From NCBI RefSeq assembly GCF_003337355.1, contig NZ_QPJW01000001.1, forward strand, positions 806,001-870,000: a stretch of DNA of 64,000 nt. The letters are read 5' to 3'. Within the stretch, counting starts at the first letter, position 1. Every line of letters begins with the position of its first letter. The notes beneath the pieces are model-generated. The model saw only the letters and a list, made by a program, of their open reading frames with translations, made no database searches and was not told the DNA's origin. Positions 33,890-42,363 of the stretch are shown in pieces. The position numbers were made by a program, and so were the translations under genes. This DNA is from Fontibacillus phaseoli. Its GTDB lineage: Bacteria; Bacillota; Bacilli; Paenibacillales; Paenibacillaceae.

Positions 33890-34651
33890 TTGAATTGGCA
33901 TGCCAGAAGAGGATGGTTAAAGGCAATCCTTCGTCCGGCCTTGACGGCAGCGTTGCTCGGCGTGTCTGCCGGACTGCTTGCCGGTTGCCTGTATCCCGGC
34001 GAACATCGGCAAGAACGAGGAGTGTCTTACGTTGAAAGCGTTGACAGGATACAGAGTGCGGTGGACCGGTTTCAGGACGATCAAGCTATTTTGCCCATTA
34101 TCACCGCAGGGGAAGAAACGCCGCGTTATGAAAAGTTCAGGATCGACCTTGACATGCTGCATAAGCAAGGATACCTTGATGAAATTCCTGATACTGCGTT
34201 TGAAAAAGGCGGGCGCGCTTATTTTCTTCTAATCAATGAAGAACAGGATCCGGCCGTTAAGGTGATGGATCTGATGACGGCCCAGAAGGTGAACGATGTG
34301 CAGCGGATGGTGGACAAGTACCGCAATTCTCATGACGGCAAGCTGCCTGTAACGAAGCAGGAGGAGACCTACCCCGGGCTGTACACGGTGGATTTGAAGC
34401 AAGCCGGAGCGGAGGCTTACAGCCTGAAAAGCGTGTATTCCGGGCAAACCCAGGACTACCTTGTGGATGAAACCGGTCGTGTTTTCGCCGACTATGCTTT
34501 CGATATCATGCAAGCGTTGGATAAATCTGGGACTACTCCTCGAGATAACAAAGATTTGCGGGAGGTACTGACCGAACAATCCTATTTTGTGCCGGTCAAA
34601 TCGCTCCCCTACCGTTGGATCGGCGGGACTCCGGTTGCCTGGCTTGAATAA
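33890..34651 (+). CDS. YphF-like lipoprotein
   Basis: A lipoprotein of 253 residues. A signal peptide with lipobox LLAGC (Cys33) is followed by two repeats of a similar motif, ESVDRIQSAVDRFQDDQAILP (about 46-66) and KVNDVQRMVDKYRNSHDGKLP (about 130-150), suggesting an internal duplication. Its position just before spoIVA and its lipoprotein nature match yphF of B. subtilis. The start is TTG behind AAGGAATG. Function unknown. Confidence 0.8.
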   Translation: MNWHARRGWLKAILRPALTAALLGVSAGLLAGCLYPGEHRQERGVSYVESVDRIQSAVDRFQDDQAILPIITAGEETPRYEKFRIDLDMLHKQGYLDEIPDTAFEKGGRAYFLLINEEQDPAVKVMDLMTAQKVNDVQRMVDKYRNSHDGKLPVTKQEETYPGLYTVDLKQAGAEAYSLKSVYSGQTQDYLVDETGRVFADYAFDIMQALDKSGTTPRDNKDLREVLTEQSYFVPVKSLPYRWIGGTPVAWLE

Positions 34652-34667
34652 ACCGAAGATGACATAA

Positions 34668-34697
34668 GCTGCCCGTAAATAATCGGGCGGCTTTTTT
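34668..34697 (+). terminator. Terminator after the yphF-like gene
   Basis: AGCTGCCCG and CGGGCGGCT form a stem followed by TTTTTT. Confidence 0.85.
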
Positions 34698-34741
34698 GTC
34701 GTTCACTCCTCACTGGAGATTTTCCATTAAGTCTCGTCAAT

Positions 34742-34951
34742 CTAGTTCTTTGGTTTATTCTGGTTGAATTTTATCCAATCCGGAATCCTCGCAATCGCTA
34801 CATTCGGCAGCATAGAAGAGATTTCAGTGGATATTCTCCAAGTAGACCTCACGTCAATAGGTTGTCCGGGTTGCTTGTATTGCCGAAATATACCATTTCC
34901 CTTTTTATTCATAATCGTCATATTGGAATCGCTAGACTCATAACTATTCAA
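34742..34951 (-). CDS. Possible small gene or remnant
   Basis: A reverse-strand frame of 69 codons whose product reads like real protein (for example RQYKQPGQPIDVRSTWRIST and NVAIARIPDWIKFNQN). It lacks a ribosome binding site before the TTG at 34951 or the internal ATGs, so it may be the 3' remnant of a larger gene. It is the only candidate in the 594-base gap between the yphF-like gene and spoIVA; the rest of that gap (34952-35230) holds only the putative spoIVA promoter. Confidence 0.3.
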   Translation of the reverse strand: MNSYESSDSNMTIMNKKGNGIFRQYKQPGQPIDVRSTWRISTEISSMLPNVAIARIPDWIKFNQNKPKN

Positions 34952-35025
34952 TATGGCGGAAAATGATCCGCCCTGCTTGTGACGAAGCGCCGGTGTAAAA
35001 AAAGTGGGCTCGGACGGTGTATTCC

Positions 35026-35054
35026 GTCATAAATCCGCATCTGGTACATAAGAT
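35026..35054 (+). promoter_or_regulatory. Candidate sigma-E promoter of spoIVA
   Basis: GTCATAAA (35026-35033), a 13-base spacer and CATAAGAT (35047-35054) each match six of eight sigma-E consensus positions. spoIVA is sigma-E controlled in B. subtilis. The predicted transcript would have an untranslated leader of about 180 bases. Confidence 0.45.
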
Positions 35055-35245
35055 GTTACTAGTCCAAATGCATGTACGAGTTACGCCGCTTCGTTTTTGT
35101 TCTCTCCACCGGGATTTGCGGCGGCGGACACGGGTATAGGGAGCTGCCGCTCCTGCTGTAGCTATGATTTCAAAATGTTGGTGAATAACGAAGCGGATGC
35201 TCTCAAAGCATTTTTCCTTCGGCGAATTTTGAGGAGGGGATATCA

Positions 35246-36730
35246 TTGGTATTGGAGAAAGTGGACATTTTTAAGGACATTGCCGAACGTACCGGAGGGG
35301 ATATTTATCTGGGTGTCGTCGGAGCTGTCCGCACCGGCAAATCAACGTTTATCAAACGATTTATGGAAACGGTGGTGCTCCCGAACATTTCCAGCGAGGC
35401 GGACCGGGTCAGAGCGGTGGATGAGCTTCCGCAAAGTGCGGCCGGCAAAACAATCATGACGACCGAACCGAAGTTCGTCCCGAACAATGCGGTACAAATT
35501 AAGGTGGCGGAAGGGCTGGAAGTCAACGTAAGATTGGTAGATTGCGTAGGTTACGCAGTTGAGGGAGCGAAAGGATACGAGGATGAAAACGGCCCGCGGA
35601 TGATTTCCACACCTTGGTTCGAAGAGCCGATTCCTTTTCAGGAAGCGGCTGAAATTGGAACTAGGAAAGTCATTCAGGAGCATTCCACCTTGGGTGTCGT
35701 CGTAACTACCGACGGCACGATCGCCGACATTCCGCGGTATTCTTATGTGGAATCGGAAGAAAGAGTGGTCGCCGAGCTGAAGGAAGTCGGCAAGCCGTTT
35801 GTGCTCGTCATCAATTCTACGCGGCCGAACAGCGAGGAAGCCCAACAATTACGCGGGGAACTCGCCGCGAAATACGATATTCCGGTCATTACGCTGAGCG
35901 CCGCTACAATGACCGAAGAAGATGTGACCGGCGTACTGCGAGAAGTGCTATATGAATTCCCGGTACATGAGGTCAATGTCAATCTGCCTAGCTGGGTCAT
36001 GGTGCTAAATGAAAACCATTGGCTCCGCAGCAATTATGAGAATTCCGTGCGCGACACTGTTAAGGATATTCGCCGTCTCCGCGACGTCGACCGGGTTGTC
36101 AGCAATTTCATGGAATATGACTTTATCGACCGCGCAGGCCTCAGTGGTTTGAATATGGGCCAGGGCGTGGCAGAAATCGATCTTTATGCACCGGATGATT
36201 TGTATGATCATATCCTTATGGAAGTGGTCGGCGTAGAGATCCGGGGCAAAGATCACCTGCTCCAATTGATGCAGGAGTTCACGCATGCCAAGCGGGAATA
36301 TGACCGGTTTGCGGAAGCGCTTGAAATGGTCAAGACTACCGGGTACGGCATCGCTGCACCGTCGCTTGCCGAGATGGCGCTCGATGAACCGGAGCTCATC
36401 CGTCAAGGCTCCCGATTCGGGGTGAGGTTGAAAGCGACGGCTCCTTCGATTCATATGATCCGCGTCGATGTCGAATCGGAGTTCGCGCCGATCATCGGAA
36501 CAGAGAAGCAAAGCGAGGAACTGGTAAGATATCTGATGCAGGATTTTGAGAACGATCCGATCAAAATTTGGGAGTCCGACATTTTCGGCCGTTCGCTCCA
36601 TTCCATCGTCAGAGAAGGTATTCAAGGCAAAATTGCCATGATGCCGGACAACGCCCGCTACAAATTGCAGGAGACCCTCGGCAGAATTATTAACGAAGGT
36701 TCCGGCGGACTCATCGCCATCATATTGTAA
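35246..36730 (+). CDS. spoIVA: Stage IV sporulation protein A (coat scaffold ATPase)
   Basis: The morphogenetic ATPase of 494 residues that polymerizes on the forespore surface and anchors the spore coat. The N-terminus VDIFKDIAERTGGDIYLGVV with Walker A GAVRTGKST (26-34) and the C-terminal ending RIINEGSGGLIAIIL are near-invariant in this family. GAGGAGGGG lies six bases before TTG 35246; starting at TTG 35252 would give the common MEKVDIFKD form, so the exact start is open by two codons. A terminator follows. Confidence 0.96.
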   Translation: MVLEKVDIFKDIAERTGGDIYLGVVGAVRTGKSTFIKRFMETVVLPNISSEADRVRAVDELPQSAAGKTIMTTEPKFVPNNAVQIKVAEGLEVNVRLVDCVGYAVEGAKGYEDENGPRMISTPWFEEPIPFQEAAEIGTRKVIQEHSTLGVVVTTDGTIADIPRYSYVESEERVVAELKEVGKPFVLVINSTRPNSEEAQQLRGELAAKYDIPVITLSAATMTEEDVTGVLREVLYEFPVHEVNVNLPSWVMVLNENHWLRSNYENSVRDTVKDIRRLRDVDRVVSNFMEYDFIDRAGLSGLNMGQGVAEIDLYAPDDLYDHILMEVVGVEIRGKDHLLQLMQEFTHAKREYDRFAEALEMVKTTGYGIAAPSLAEMALDEPELIRQGSRFGVRLKATAPSIHMIRVDVESEFAPIIGTEKQSEELVRYLMQDFENDPIKIWESDIFGRSLHSIVREGIQGKIAMMPDNARYKLQETLGRIINEGSGGLIAIIL

Positions 36731-36736
36731 GACCTT

Positions 36737-36776
36737 ACCGCGTGCAGGCCAATTCGGCCCTCACGCGGTTTTTTTG
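36737..36776 (+). terminator. Terminator after spoIVA
   Basis: ACCGCGTG and CACGCGGT form an outer 8-bp stem with GGCC/GGCC inside, followed by TTTTTTT. Confidence 0.88.
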
Positions 36777-37029
36777 GCATTTATGAACCGCTCTAAAAGG
36801 CTAAAATTCCAGTCATTTTCAACAATTTGAATAGTTTCAGACCAAAAAACTTGAAAATATCGATGCGCTGTATTACTATAAGTTTGTTCCGCGCCCCCGA
36901 ATCGTAGATAAATCGGCGGTTTTACCGGGGTTTTGCACGTAATATGCGCGGTTCAACGTATATTCTACGGCAAAACGGAAACACAGAATAACAGAATGAT
37001 ATAATACAATGGTAGGGAGGTGTACCCTG
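36777..37029 (+). other. AT-rich intergenic region before hbs
   Basis: No gene or clear hairpin is seen. A TATAAT box lies at 37000-37005, but no convincing -35 box stands 16-18 bases upstream; promoters for the highly expressed hbs gene must lie in this stretch. Confidence 0.4.
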
Positions 37030-37302
37030 ATGAACAAGTCCGACTTGATCTCTCAAGTTGCAGAAAGCACTGAATTGTCCAAGAAAGACGCAACGAAAGC
37101 TGTTGATGCAGTATTCGAAGCGATTTCCGAAGCTCTTCAAAACGGAGACAAAGTGCAACTGGTTGGTTTCGGAAACTTTGAAGTCCGCGAGCGTTCCGCC
37201 CGTAAAGGCCGCAACCCGCAAACCGGAGAAGAAATCGAAATCCCTGCGAGCAAAATTCCAGCTTTCAAACCTGGCAAAGCGCTCAAAGACGGAATTAAAT
37301 AA
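37030..37302 (+). CDS. hbs: DNA-binding protein HU
   Basis: A nucleoid protein of 90 residues, the normal HU length. It begins [20 protein letters not shown] and has the DNA-contacting arm motif [21 protein letters not shown]. The ATG at 37030 follows GGGAGGTG; an earlier in-frame GTG would add seven residues not seen in HU. Codon use is strongly biased (GTT, GAA, AAA), as expected for an abundant protein. The spoIVA-hbs-mtrB order is conserved. Confidence 0.96.
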   Translation: MNKSDLISQVAESTELSKKDATKAVDAVFEAISEALQNGDKVQLVGFGNFEVRERSARKGRNPQTGEEIEIPASKIPAFKPGKALKDGIK

Positions 37303-37330
37303 AGATTTCTACATATTTTCCGTGCTAAAA

Positions 37331-37366
37331 AGTCCGTGGGCAATTTTGTTCACGGCCTTTTCTTTT
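37331..37366 (+). terminator. Terminator after hbs
   Basis: GTCCGTG and CACGGCC pair around a loop and TTTTCTTTT follows. Confidence 0.7.
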
Positions 37367-37406
37367 AGCTAGCGAGGGCAATAATATCTTGGGAGGGTTG
37401 CACATT

Positions 37407-37673
37407 ATGGATCATCAGCAGCCAAACGCCGGTAACGCAGGTGGAGCCGAACGGGGCGTTAACAATGGGGACTATTTCGTCGTGAAAGCGAAGGAACAGG
37501 GCGTCACGGTCATCGGTCTAACCCGGGGAAAGGATACGCGGTTTCATCATACGGAAAAGCTCGATAAGGGCGAAGTTTTGATTGCACAGTTTACCGATCA
37601 CACATCGGCAGTCAAAGTCAGAGGCAAAGCCGTTGTCTACACGAAGCATGGCGTTATCGATACGGAAGAATGA
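37407..37673 (+). CDS. mtrB: Trp RNA-binding attenuation protein (TRAP)
   Basis: TRAP, 88 residues, forms an 11-subunit ring that binds GAG/UAG triplets in trp leader RNA when loaded with tryptophan. The core [38 protein letters not shown] and [11 protein letters not shown] segments match B. subtilis MtrB closely, including residues for RNA contact (KxxxR on the TRFHHTEKL and VKVRGK strands). The N-terminus is about ten residues longer. The start ATG 37407 follows GGGAGGG. mtrA (GTP cyclohydrolase I), its usual upstream neighbour, is absent here. Its probable target is the array at 47952-48007. Confidence 0.95.
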   Translation: MDHQQPNAGNAGGAERGVNNGDYFVVKAKEQGVTVIGLTRGKDTRFHHTEKLDKGEVLIAQFTDHTSAVKVRGKAVVYTKHGVIDTEE

Positions 37674-37683
37674 TTTTGAAATT

Positions 37684-37704
37684 GCAGGCATAGCCTGCTT
37701 TTTT
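37684..37704 (+). terminator. Terminator after mtrB
   Basis: GCAGGCA-TA-GCCTGC followed by TTTTTT; short but complete. Confidence 0.75.
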
Positions 37705-37767
37705 CTTTTGTACAATGGAATATGGGCCAGAAGTGGTTGTTCAAAGTCGTCTTTGAGGGGGGTCCCC

Positions 37768-38307
37768 GTGAAAGCAAAATGGATGGTTCGATGTCTGCTG
37801 TTCACGATTGGAAGCGCGCTGCTGCTTGCTATCGTTACAAGGGCTGGCGGCCCGATATTTGAAAATAGCAGGCTTGCTTCCGCCGAGACATTTCTTTCGG
37901 AGAAACCGGTGGAATTAAGCGATGACAATCTGGTCGACGGTTTGTCCGAGCTTAAGCTGCCCGTTCCTATCGCGAAAGTGGATTTGAACGGGGCGGTATT
38001 GTCCGTCGATCTGAAAGTTACGGAGGACCGGTTCGATAAAGGGGAGCTATACCGCGGCATCGCCGAGATGATCTCCTTTTCATTTGAACGGACGACGAAT
38101 ATCGATCAACTGCTGTTACGCCTTGTTGCTGAAGACCGTTGGCTCGGCAAAAGATATTTGCTGCTGGCCGCGGATGTGCGCCGCGGAGAATGGCCGGAAA
38201 GTGCTCTTTATGCATTGAGAACTACGGGAAATATGGAACTGCCGAAGGAACTCCGTACTTGGTTTCGGGTGACTGAAACTCAGCTCTGGAAGAGCGGAGT
38301 CAATTAG
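37768..38307 (+). CDS. Unknown protein with N-terminal membrane segment
   Basis: A protein of 179 residues not recognised. A hydrophobic segment (about 6-25) serves as signal peptide or anchor; the rest looks soluble and outside the cell, with an alternating charged pattern (for example VDLNGAVLSVDLKV and RDWxx-like YRGIAEMISFSFERTTN). The GTG start follows GAGGGGGG. It lies between mtrB and hepS, a position with no gene in B. subtilis. It is separated from mtrB by a terminator and from hepS by about 110 bases. Confidence 0.7.
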   Translation: MKAKWMVRCLLFTIGSALLLAIVTRAGGPIFENSRLASAETFLSEKPVELSDDNLVDGLSELKLPVPIAKVDLNGAVLSVDLKVTEDRFDKGELYRGIAEMISFSFERTTNIDQLLLRLVAEDRWLGKRYLLLAADVRRGEWPESALYALRTTGNMELPKELRTWFRVTETQLWKSGVN

Positions 38308-38417
38308 TTCTGTTTCGTGCGCTCCCCCAAAACATATGCTATAATAGACAAGATTGTGACATCTTTAAAGTTTTTTTAGAAATGAGGATGTCCGGAATAG
38401 CGGCTCGGAGGCAGAGG

Positions 38418-39287
38418 ATGATACCTGATCGCATAACAGAATTGGCCAAAAAGTATGTCGAATACGACATGATCTCAACTCACACGGAGCTTCCGGAATT
38501 CCCGGTACCCCGTGTTCGTTTGCTTTATACGTTTTTAAAACACCGTGAACATGCTGCCTCCCGCTCAGCGGAAGCTTGCTCGCTTGCCGCTTTTCTCGTA
38601 CAGCTCGGGTTGGACACCCATGATCGGATTGACGTTGGGGACACCCGTAAAGAAGAAAAAGCGATGCGCTCCCGCCAATTGAAGGTACTCGCTGGCGATT
38701 ATTTCAGCAGCGTGTTTTATGAGCTGCTGGCGCAGAAAGAAGAGATCGGCACGGTTTCAAGAATGAGCGCAGCGATCTGCGAAGTGAACCGAATCAAGGT
38801 GCGGCTTTATAACGGATTGAAAATAATGCTATTGTCCGCAGAGGAGTACTTGAAGGAATGCGTCCAGTTAAAGATGCCGCTATTCCTTTCTTTTTCCCAT
38901 CAGTTGGACAAGTCGGCGCAAAACGTTTGGAGATTGCTGCTGGCGGAGCTTAGCCGCTGCGAGGTTATGTTGGATGAGCTGAATTATTGCGCCGAACCTC
39001 CCGAAGAACGCAGAGGGTTTGCGTACCTGCATATTTGGGAGAATGGAACCTCCGAAGACAAGGAAATGATTTCCGCTCGTAAAATCGGCGAACGGGACTG
39101 GAACCTTCTGCTTGCAAAATACAAAATTAAGGAACAGCTGGCGTCCATGCTCCGCCAATCGGTGGAACGCGTGCAAAGTCTGGTTCCGGAGTGCAAGGGT
39201 GACAAGATACGCTCTGAAATAACCGGTATTCTGGAACCGATGATCGCCGTCTTGTCCTCACATCGACGTGCAATACAGGAAGGGTAA
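38418..39287 (+). CDS. hepS: Heptaprenyl diphosphate synthase component I (HepS/GerCA)
   Basis: The small, non-catalytic subunit (289 residues) of the enzyme that makes the C35 tail of menaquinone. This family diverges quickly; assignment rests on length, helical character, the N-terminal ITELAKKYVEYDMISTHTELPEFP pattern and, above all, the position before menG and hepT as in B. subtilis. ATG 38418 follows GGAGGCAGAGG. Component II is hepT, 3 kb downstream, separated by menG and three futalosine-type genes. Confidence 0.85.
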   Translation: MIPDRITELAKKYVEYDMISTHTELPEFPVPRVRLLYTFLKHREHAASRSAEACSLAAFLVQLGLDTHDRIDVGDTRKEEKAMRSRQLKVLAGDYFSSVFYELLAQKEEIGTVSRMSAAICEVNRIKVRLYNGLKIMLLSAEEYLKECVQLKMPLFLSFSHQLDKSAQNVWRLLLAELSRCEVMLDELNYCAEPPEERRGFAYLHIWENGTSEDKEMISARKIGERDWNLLLAKYKIKEQLASMLRQSVERVQSLVPECKGDKIRSEITGILEPMIAVLSSHRRAIQEG

Positions 39288-39302
39288 GGTGAAGGGTTGA
39301 AC

Positions 39303-40028
39303 ATGAGTAATCCGTCCTCCAAACCGAAGGAGCAGTTTGTGCATTCGGTATTCGAGAGCATCGCTCCCAAATACGATATCATGAACGATATTTTGAGTTT
39401 TCGCCGCCATAAGGCATGGCGTAAATTTACAATGATAAAAATGGATATGTCGCAGGGGGACACCGCGATCGATCTTTGCTGCGGAACCTGCGACTTGACC
39501 ATAAGCATGGCACAAAGTAGCGGAGGCAGTATTACCGGCCTGGATTTCAGCGAAGGCATGCTGGAAGTCGGGCGCAAGAAAATCGCCGAAAGCGGCCTGG
39601 AGTCATCCATAAATCTGATTCAGGGGAACGCGATGGCATTGCCATTCGAAGACAATACATTCGAATATGCAACGATCGGTTTTGGACTTAGAAACGTGCC
39701 GGATCTTCGGCAGGTGCTAAGCGAGATGAAGCGGGTCGTCAAACCGGGCGGCATGGTAGTTTGCCTGGAATTGTCCAAACCAACCTGGCAACCGTTTAAA
39801 GGCCTTTATTATTTTTATTTTAAGCATCTGTTACCCATGCTCGGAAAATTGATCGCCAAGCGGTACGAACAATACAAATGGCTGCCGGATTCGCTTGTTC
39901 AGTTTCCGGGGCGTGAAGAACTCGCGCAAATTTTCCGGGAAACCGGACTTTCTCAAGTCGAAGCGTATCCTTTAACCGGCGGAATCGCCGCTTTACACAT
40001 CGGAACGAAGGGGACGCCACATGTTTAG
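39303..40028 (+). CDS. menG: Demethylmenaquinone methyltransferase MenG (UbiE)
   Basis: A SAM-dependent methyltransferase of 241 residues for the last step of menaquinone synthesis. The SAM motif AIDLCCGTCDLTISMA, LDFSEGMLEVGRKK and the UbiE signature YATIGFGLRNVPDLRQVLSEM are present. The second glycine of the usual GxG loop reads GTC. ATG 39303 is chosen over TTG 39297 because AAGGTGAAGGG is better spaced. It overlaps the next gene by eight bases. Confidence 0.93.
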   Translation: MSNPSSKPKEQFVHSVFESIAPKYDIMNDILSFRRHKAWRKFTMIKMDMSQGDTAIDLCCGTCDLTISMAQSSGGSITGLDFSEGMLEVGRKKIAESGLESSINLIQGNAMALPFEDNTFEYATIGFGLRNVPDLRQVLSEMKRVVKPGGMVVCLELSKPTWQPFKGLYYFYFKHLLPMLGKLIAKRYEQYKWLPDSLVQFPGREELAQIFRETGLSQVEAYPLTGGIAALHIGTKGTPHV

Positions 40029-40893
40029 AAAAATTTCAATATTTTTGCAGATGATCAAATTTGAACATTCCGTATTTGCGTTGCCGTTCGCCTTTATGGG
40101 AGCGTTGCTCGGTTCCGTAGCGATTCATAACGAGTTGCCTTCCTGGGCCCAGATCGGCTGGGTGTTAATGGCTATGATAGGAGCCCGAAGTGCGGCGATG
40201 GGACTCAACCGGCTGATCGACCGGGTCAGCGACGGCAAAAACCCACGCACCGCTGGCCGGGCTATTCCTGCCGGACTTTTAAAGATCGGCGAGGTAGTAC
40301 TCTTTATTATCATTTCATTTGCGCTGTTGTTCTGGGCGGCCGCCGAGCTGAATCCGCTGGCTATGAAGCTGCTTCCGGTCGCGGTATTCATGCTTGTGCT
40401 ATATTCCTATACAAAACGCTTTACATGGCTATGCCATATTGTGCTAGGGATCACGATTGCTCTTGCTCCGTTAGGCGGCTGGGTTGCCGTAGCCGGGAAA
40501 GTGGACGCGGCGGCGATGGTACTTTTTGTGACGAATATTTTTTGGGTAGCAGGCTTTGATATTATTTATTCCTGCCAGGACGTGGAGTTTGACAAAAAGG
40601 AAGGGCTGTACTCGATTCCTGTCCGGTTTGGTGTGGCTAAATCGCTGCGGATCGCAAAGGTATTCCACATTCTTACCGCACTAGGTTATGTTGCGATTCT
40701 TCTTATGACGGATCTCGGCTGGTGGTATATTGCCGGCATGCTGATTTCATATCTCATTTTATTTTATGAACATTATATCGTTTCGCCCAACGACCTCAGC
40801 AGACTTCAGACCGCTTTCTTTACGATGAACGGCGTCCTCAGCATTGTTGTGTTCTCCTTTACGCTGATCGATTTGGTGGTGCGGCACTACTGA
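40021..40893 (+). CDS. UbiA-family prenyltransferase (MqnP-like)
   Basis: A membrane prenyltransferase of 290 residues with both Asp-rich motifs: NRLIDRVSD (Asn63, Asp67, Asp71) and DVEFD (Asp187, Asp191). Eight or nine membrane segments fit. It attaches the polyprenyl tail to the aromatic ring. The neighbours mqnA and a UbiX-type gene indicate the futalosine route, where the acceptor would be 1,4-dihydroxy-6-naphthoate, rather than the MenA substrate. It lies between menG and a UbiX gene with overlaps on both sides. Confidence 0.88.
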   Translation: MFRKISIFLQMIKFEHSVFALPFAFMGALLGSVAIHNELPSWAQIGWVLMAMIGARSAAMGLNRLIDRVSDGKNPRTAGRAIPAGLLKIGEVVLFIIISFALLFWAAAELNPLAMKLLPVAVFMLVLYSYTKRFTWLCHIVLGITIALAPLGGWVAVAGKVDAAAMVLFVTNIFWVAGFDIIYSCQDVEFDKKEGLYSIPVRFGVAKSLRIAKVFHILTALGYVAILLMTDLGWWYIAGMLISYLILFYEHYIVSPNDLSRLQTAFFTMNGVLSIVVFSFTLIDLVVRHY

Positions 40894-41516
40894 TGGACGA
40901 AAACAAGAATAAGTCGCTGGTGGTCGGGATTACGGGGGCGAGCGGTTCGATTTATGGTATTAAGCTGATTGAAACCCTGCTAGGTCTAGGTATTACGGTG
41001 CATCTTGTCATTTCGAACGCCGGCTGGCGGGTGATCAAAGAAGAATTGGGTTGGGAAATCTCCGACCGGCAAACTGTTTTGAGGGAGCATTTTCAACACT
41101 TTCCGGGAAATTACATTTATCATCCGGTCGGAGATATCGGTGCTTCCATCGCGAGCGGCTCCTTTTTGGTAGAAGGCATGGTGATCATGCCTTGCTCCAT
41201 GGGTACGCTCTCATCGATAGCCAATGGGGCTTCCGATAATCTGATGACACGGGCGGCGGACGTGATGCTGAAGGAGTCGCGACCGCTCGTGCTTGTTCCG
41301 CGGGAGACGCCGCTGCATGCAATTCATTTGGAGAATATGCTCAAACTGGCGCGGCTTGGAGTCCGAATGATTCCGGCCATGCCTGCGTTTTATTTTGGCC
41401 CGAGAAACATCGATGATTTGGTTGCTTTTTTAGTGGGTAAAGTACTGGACAACTTAAAAATTGAACATGCTCTCTTTACTAGATGGGGGGATCACAGTGA
41501 ACAACCGGGAGAATGA
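40893..41516 (+). CDS. ubiX: UbiX-family flavin prenyltransferase
   Basis: A protein of 207 residues of the UbiX/Pad1 family, which makes prenylated FMN for a UbiD-type decarboxylase. The flavin loop GITGASGSIYGIKLIE is at the N-terminus, and MPCSMGTLSSIANG, RPLVLVPRETPLHAIHLENML and the active-site ending are intact. The start overlaps the UbiA gene by one base (TGATG). In a futalosine pathway it would support removal of the carboxyl group of the naphthoate ring. No UbiD partner is in the window. Confidence 0.9.
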   Translation: MDENKNKSLVVGITGASGSIYGIKLIETLLGLGITVHLVISNAGWRVIKEELGWEISDRQTVLREHFQHFPGNYIYHPVGDIGASIASGSFLVEGMVIMPCSMGTLSSIANGASDNLMTRAADVMLKESRPLVLVPRETPLHAIHLENMLKLARLGVRMIPAMPAFYFGPRNIDDLVAFLVGKVLDNLKIEHALFTRWGDHSEQPGE

Positions 41517-42363
41517 CGACATCCTCATCGGAAAAATAAAGTATACCAACGTTTGGCCCGTCTTTCATCATTTTAAGACGACGGAACTGCCGCAACCGGC
41601 TCATCTTGTGACTGAGGTACCGTCTGTGCTCAACCGGAAAATGCTGAAGGGGGAACTCGATTTGTCGCCGGTTTCTTCCTTTGCTTTTGGATACGGGGCA
41701 GACCGGTTCATGCTGCTGCCGGATTTGTCCGTTAGCTCAGACGGTCCCGTAAACTCGATTCTGCTTTTTTCCCGCAAGCCTCCGGAACAAATTCGCGATG
41801 GCGTGATTGCGCTAACGAACACTTCGGCGACTTCGGTAAACCTGTTGAAGATCATTATGGAAAAAACGTACGGCGGAAAACCGACGTATTGGGACAGCGA
41901 GCCGGTTCTCGATGCTATGATGGAGTCCAGCGACGCGGCGCTGCTGATTGGTGACCATGCCATTCAAGCTTCCTGGAGGGATCATGGTTATATCGTTACG
42001 GATTTGGGGGAAGTCTGGAAACAATGGACGGGTTACGGAATGACATTCGCCGTGTGGGCCGTACAGAAGTCTTTTGCCGAGGGGAATCCGGAGTTTCTTT
42101 CCAGGGTATGCGAGGCGTTCGAAGCAAGTAAACGGCACAGCTTGGAAGACTTGAATCCGCTGGTGGAGAAAGCCCGTCGCGAGATCGGCGGCAATTCCGA
42201 TTATTGGCATCATTATTTTAATAACTTATGTTATGATTTTAATGAACAACAGCAAAAGGGACTGGCCTTATATTTTTCATATGCCCACGAAATGGGACTG
42301 TTGCCGAACGAGGTTCGGATGGATCTTTGGAGTGACAATACACTGATACGGGTGAAAGAATGA
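41497..42363 (+). CDS. mqnA: Chorismate dehydratase MqnA
   Basis: An enzyme of 288 residues that converts chorismate to 3-enolpyruvyl-benzoate, the entry step of futalosine-dependent menaquinone synthesis. The family start (LIGKIKYTNVWPVFHHF), LDLSPVSSFAFG, the LTNTSATSVNLLKIIM segment and ALLIGDHAI are clear. GTG 41497 follows GGGGGGA; it overlaps the end of ubiX by 20 bases. The other futalosine genes (mqnB-mqnE) are not in this window. Its substrate chorismate is made by aroC 3 kb away. Confidence 0.9.
   Translation: MNNRENDDILIGKIKYTNVWPVFHHFKTTELPQPAHLVTEVPSVLNRKMLKGELDLSPVSSFAFGYGADRFMLLPDLSVSSDGPVNSILLFSRKPPEQIRDGVIALTNTSATSVNLLKIIMEKTYGGKPTYWDSEPVLDAMMESSDAALLIGDHAIQASWRDHGYIVTDLGEVWKQWTGYGMTFAVWAVQKSFAEGNPEFLSRVCEAFEASKRHSLEDLNPLVEKARREIGGNSDYWHHYFNNLCYDFNEQQQKGLALYFSYAHEMGLLPNEVRMDLWSDNTLIRVKE

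Noticed and set aside
35097-35459. Forward frame overlapping the spoIVA start
   Set aside because: Cys/Arg/Phe-rich shadow that runs into spoIVA; the real gene has a strong ribosome site and family N-terminus.
36960-37010. Consensus promoter for hbs
   Set aside because: A TATAAT is present, but no acceptable -35 box at 16-18 bases could be found.
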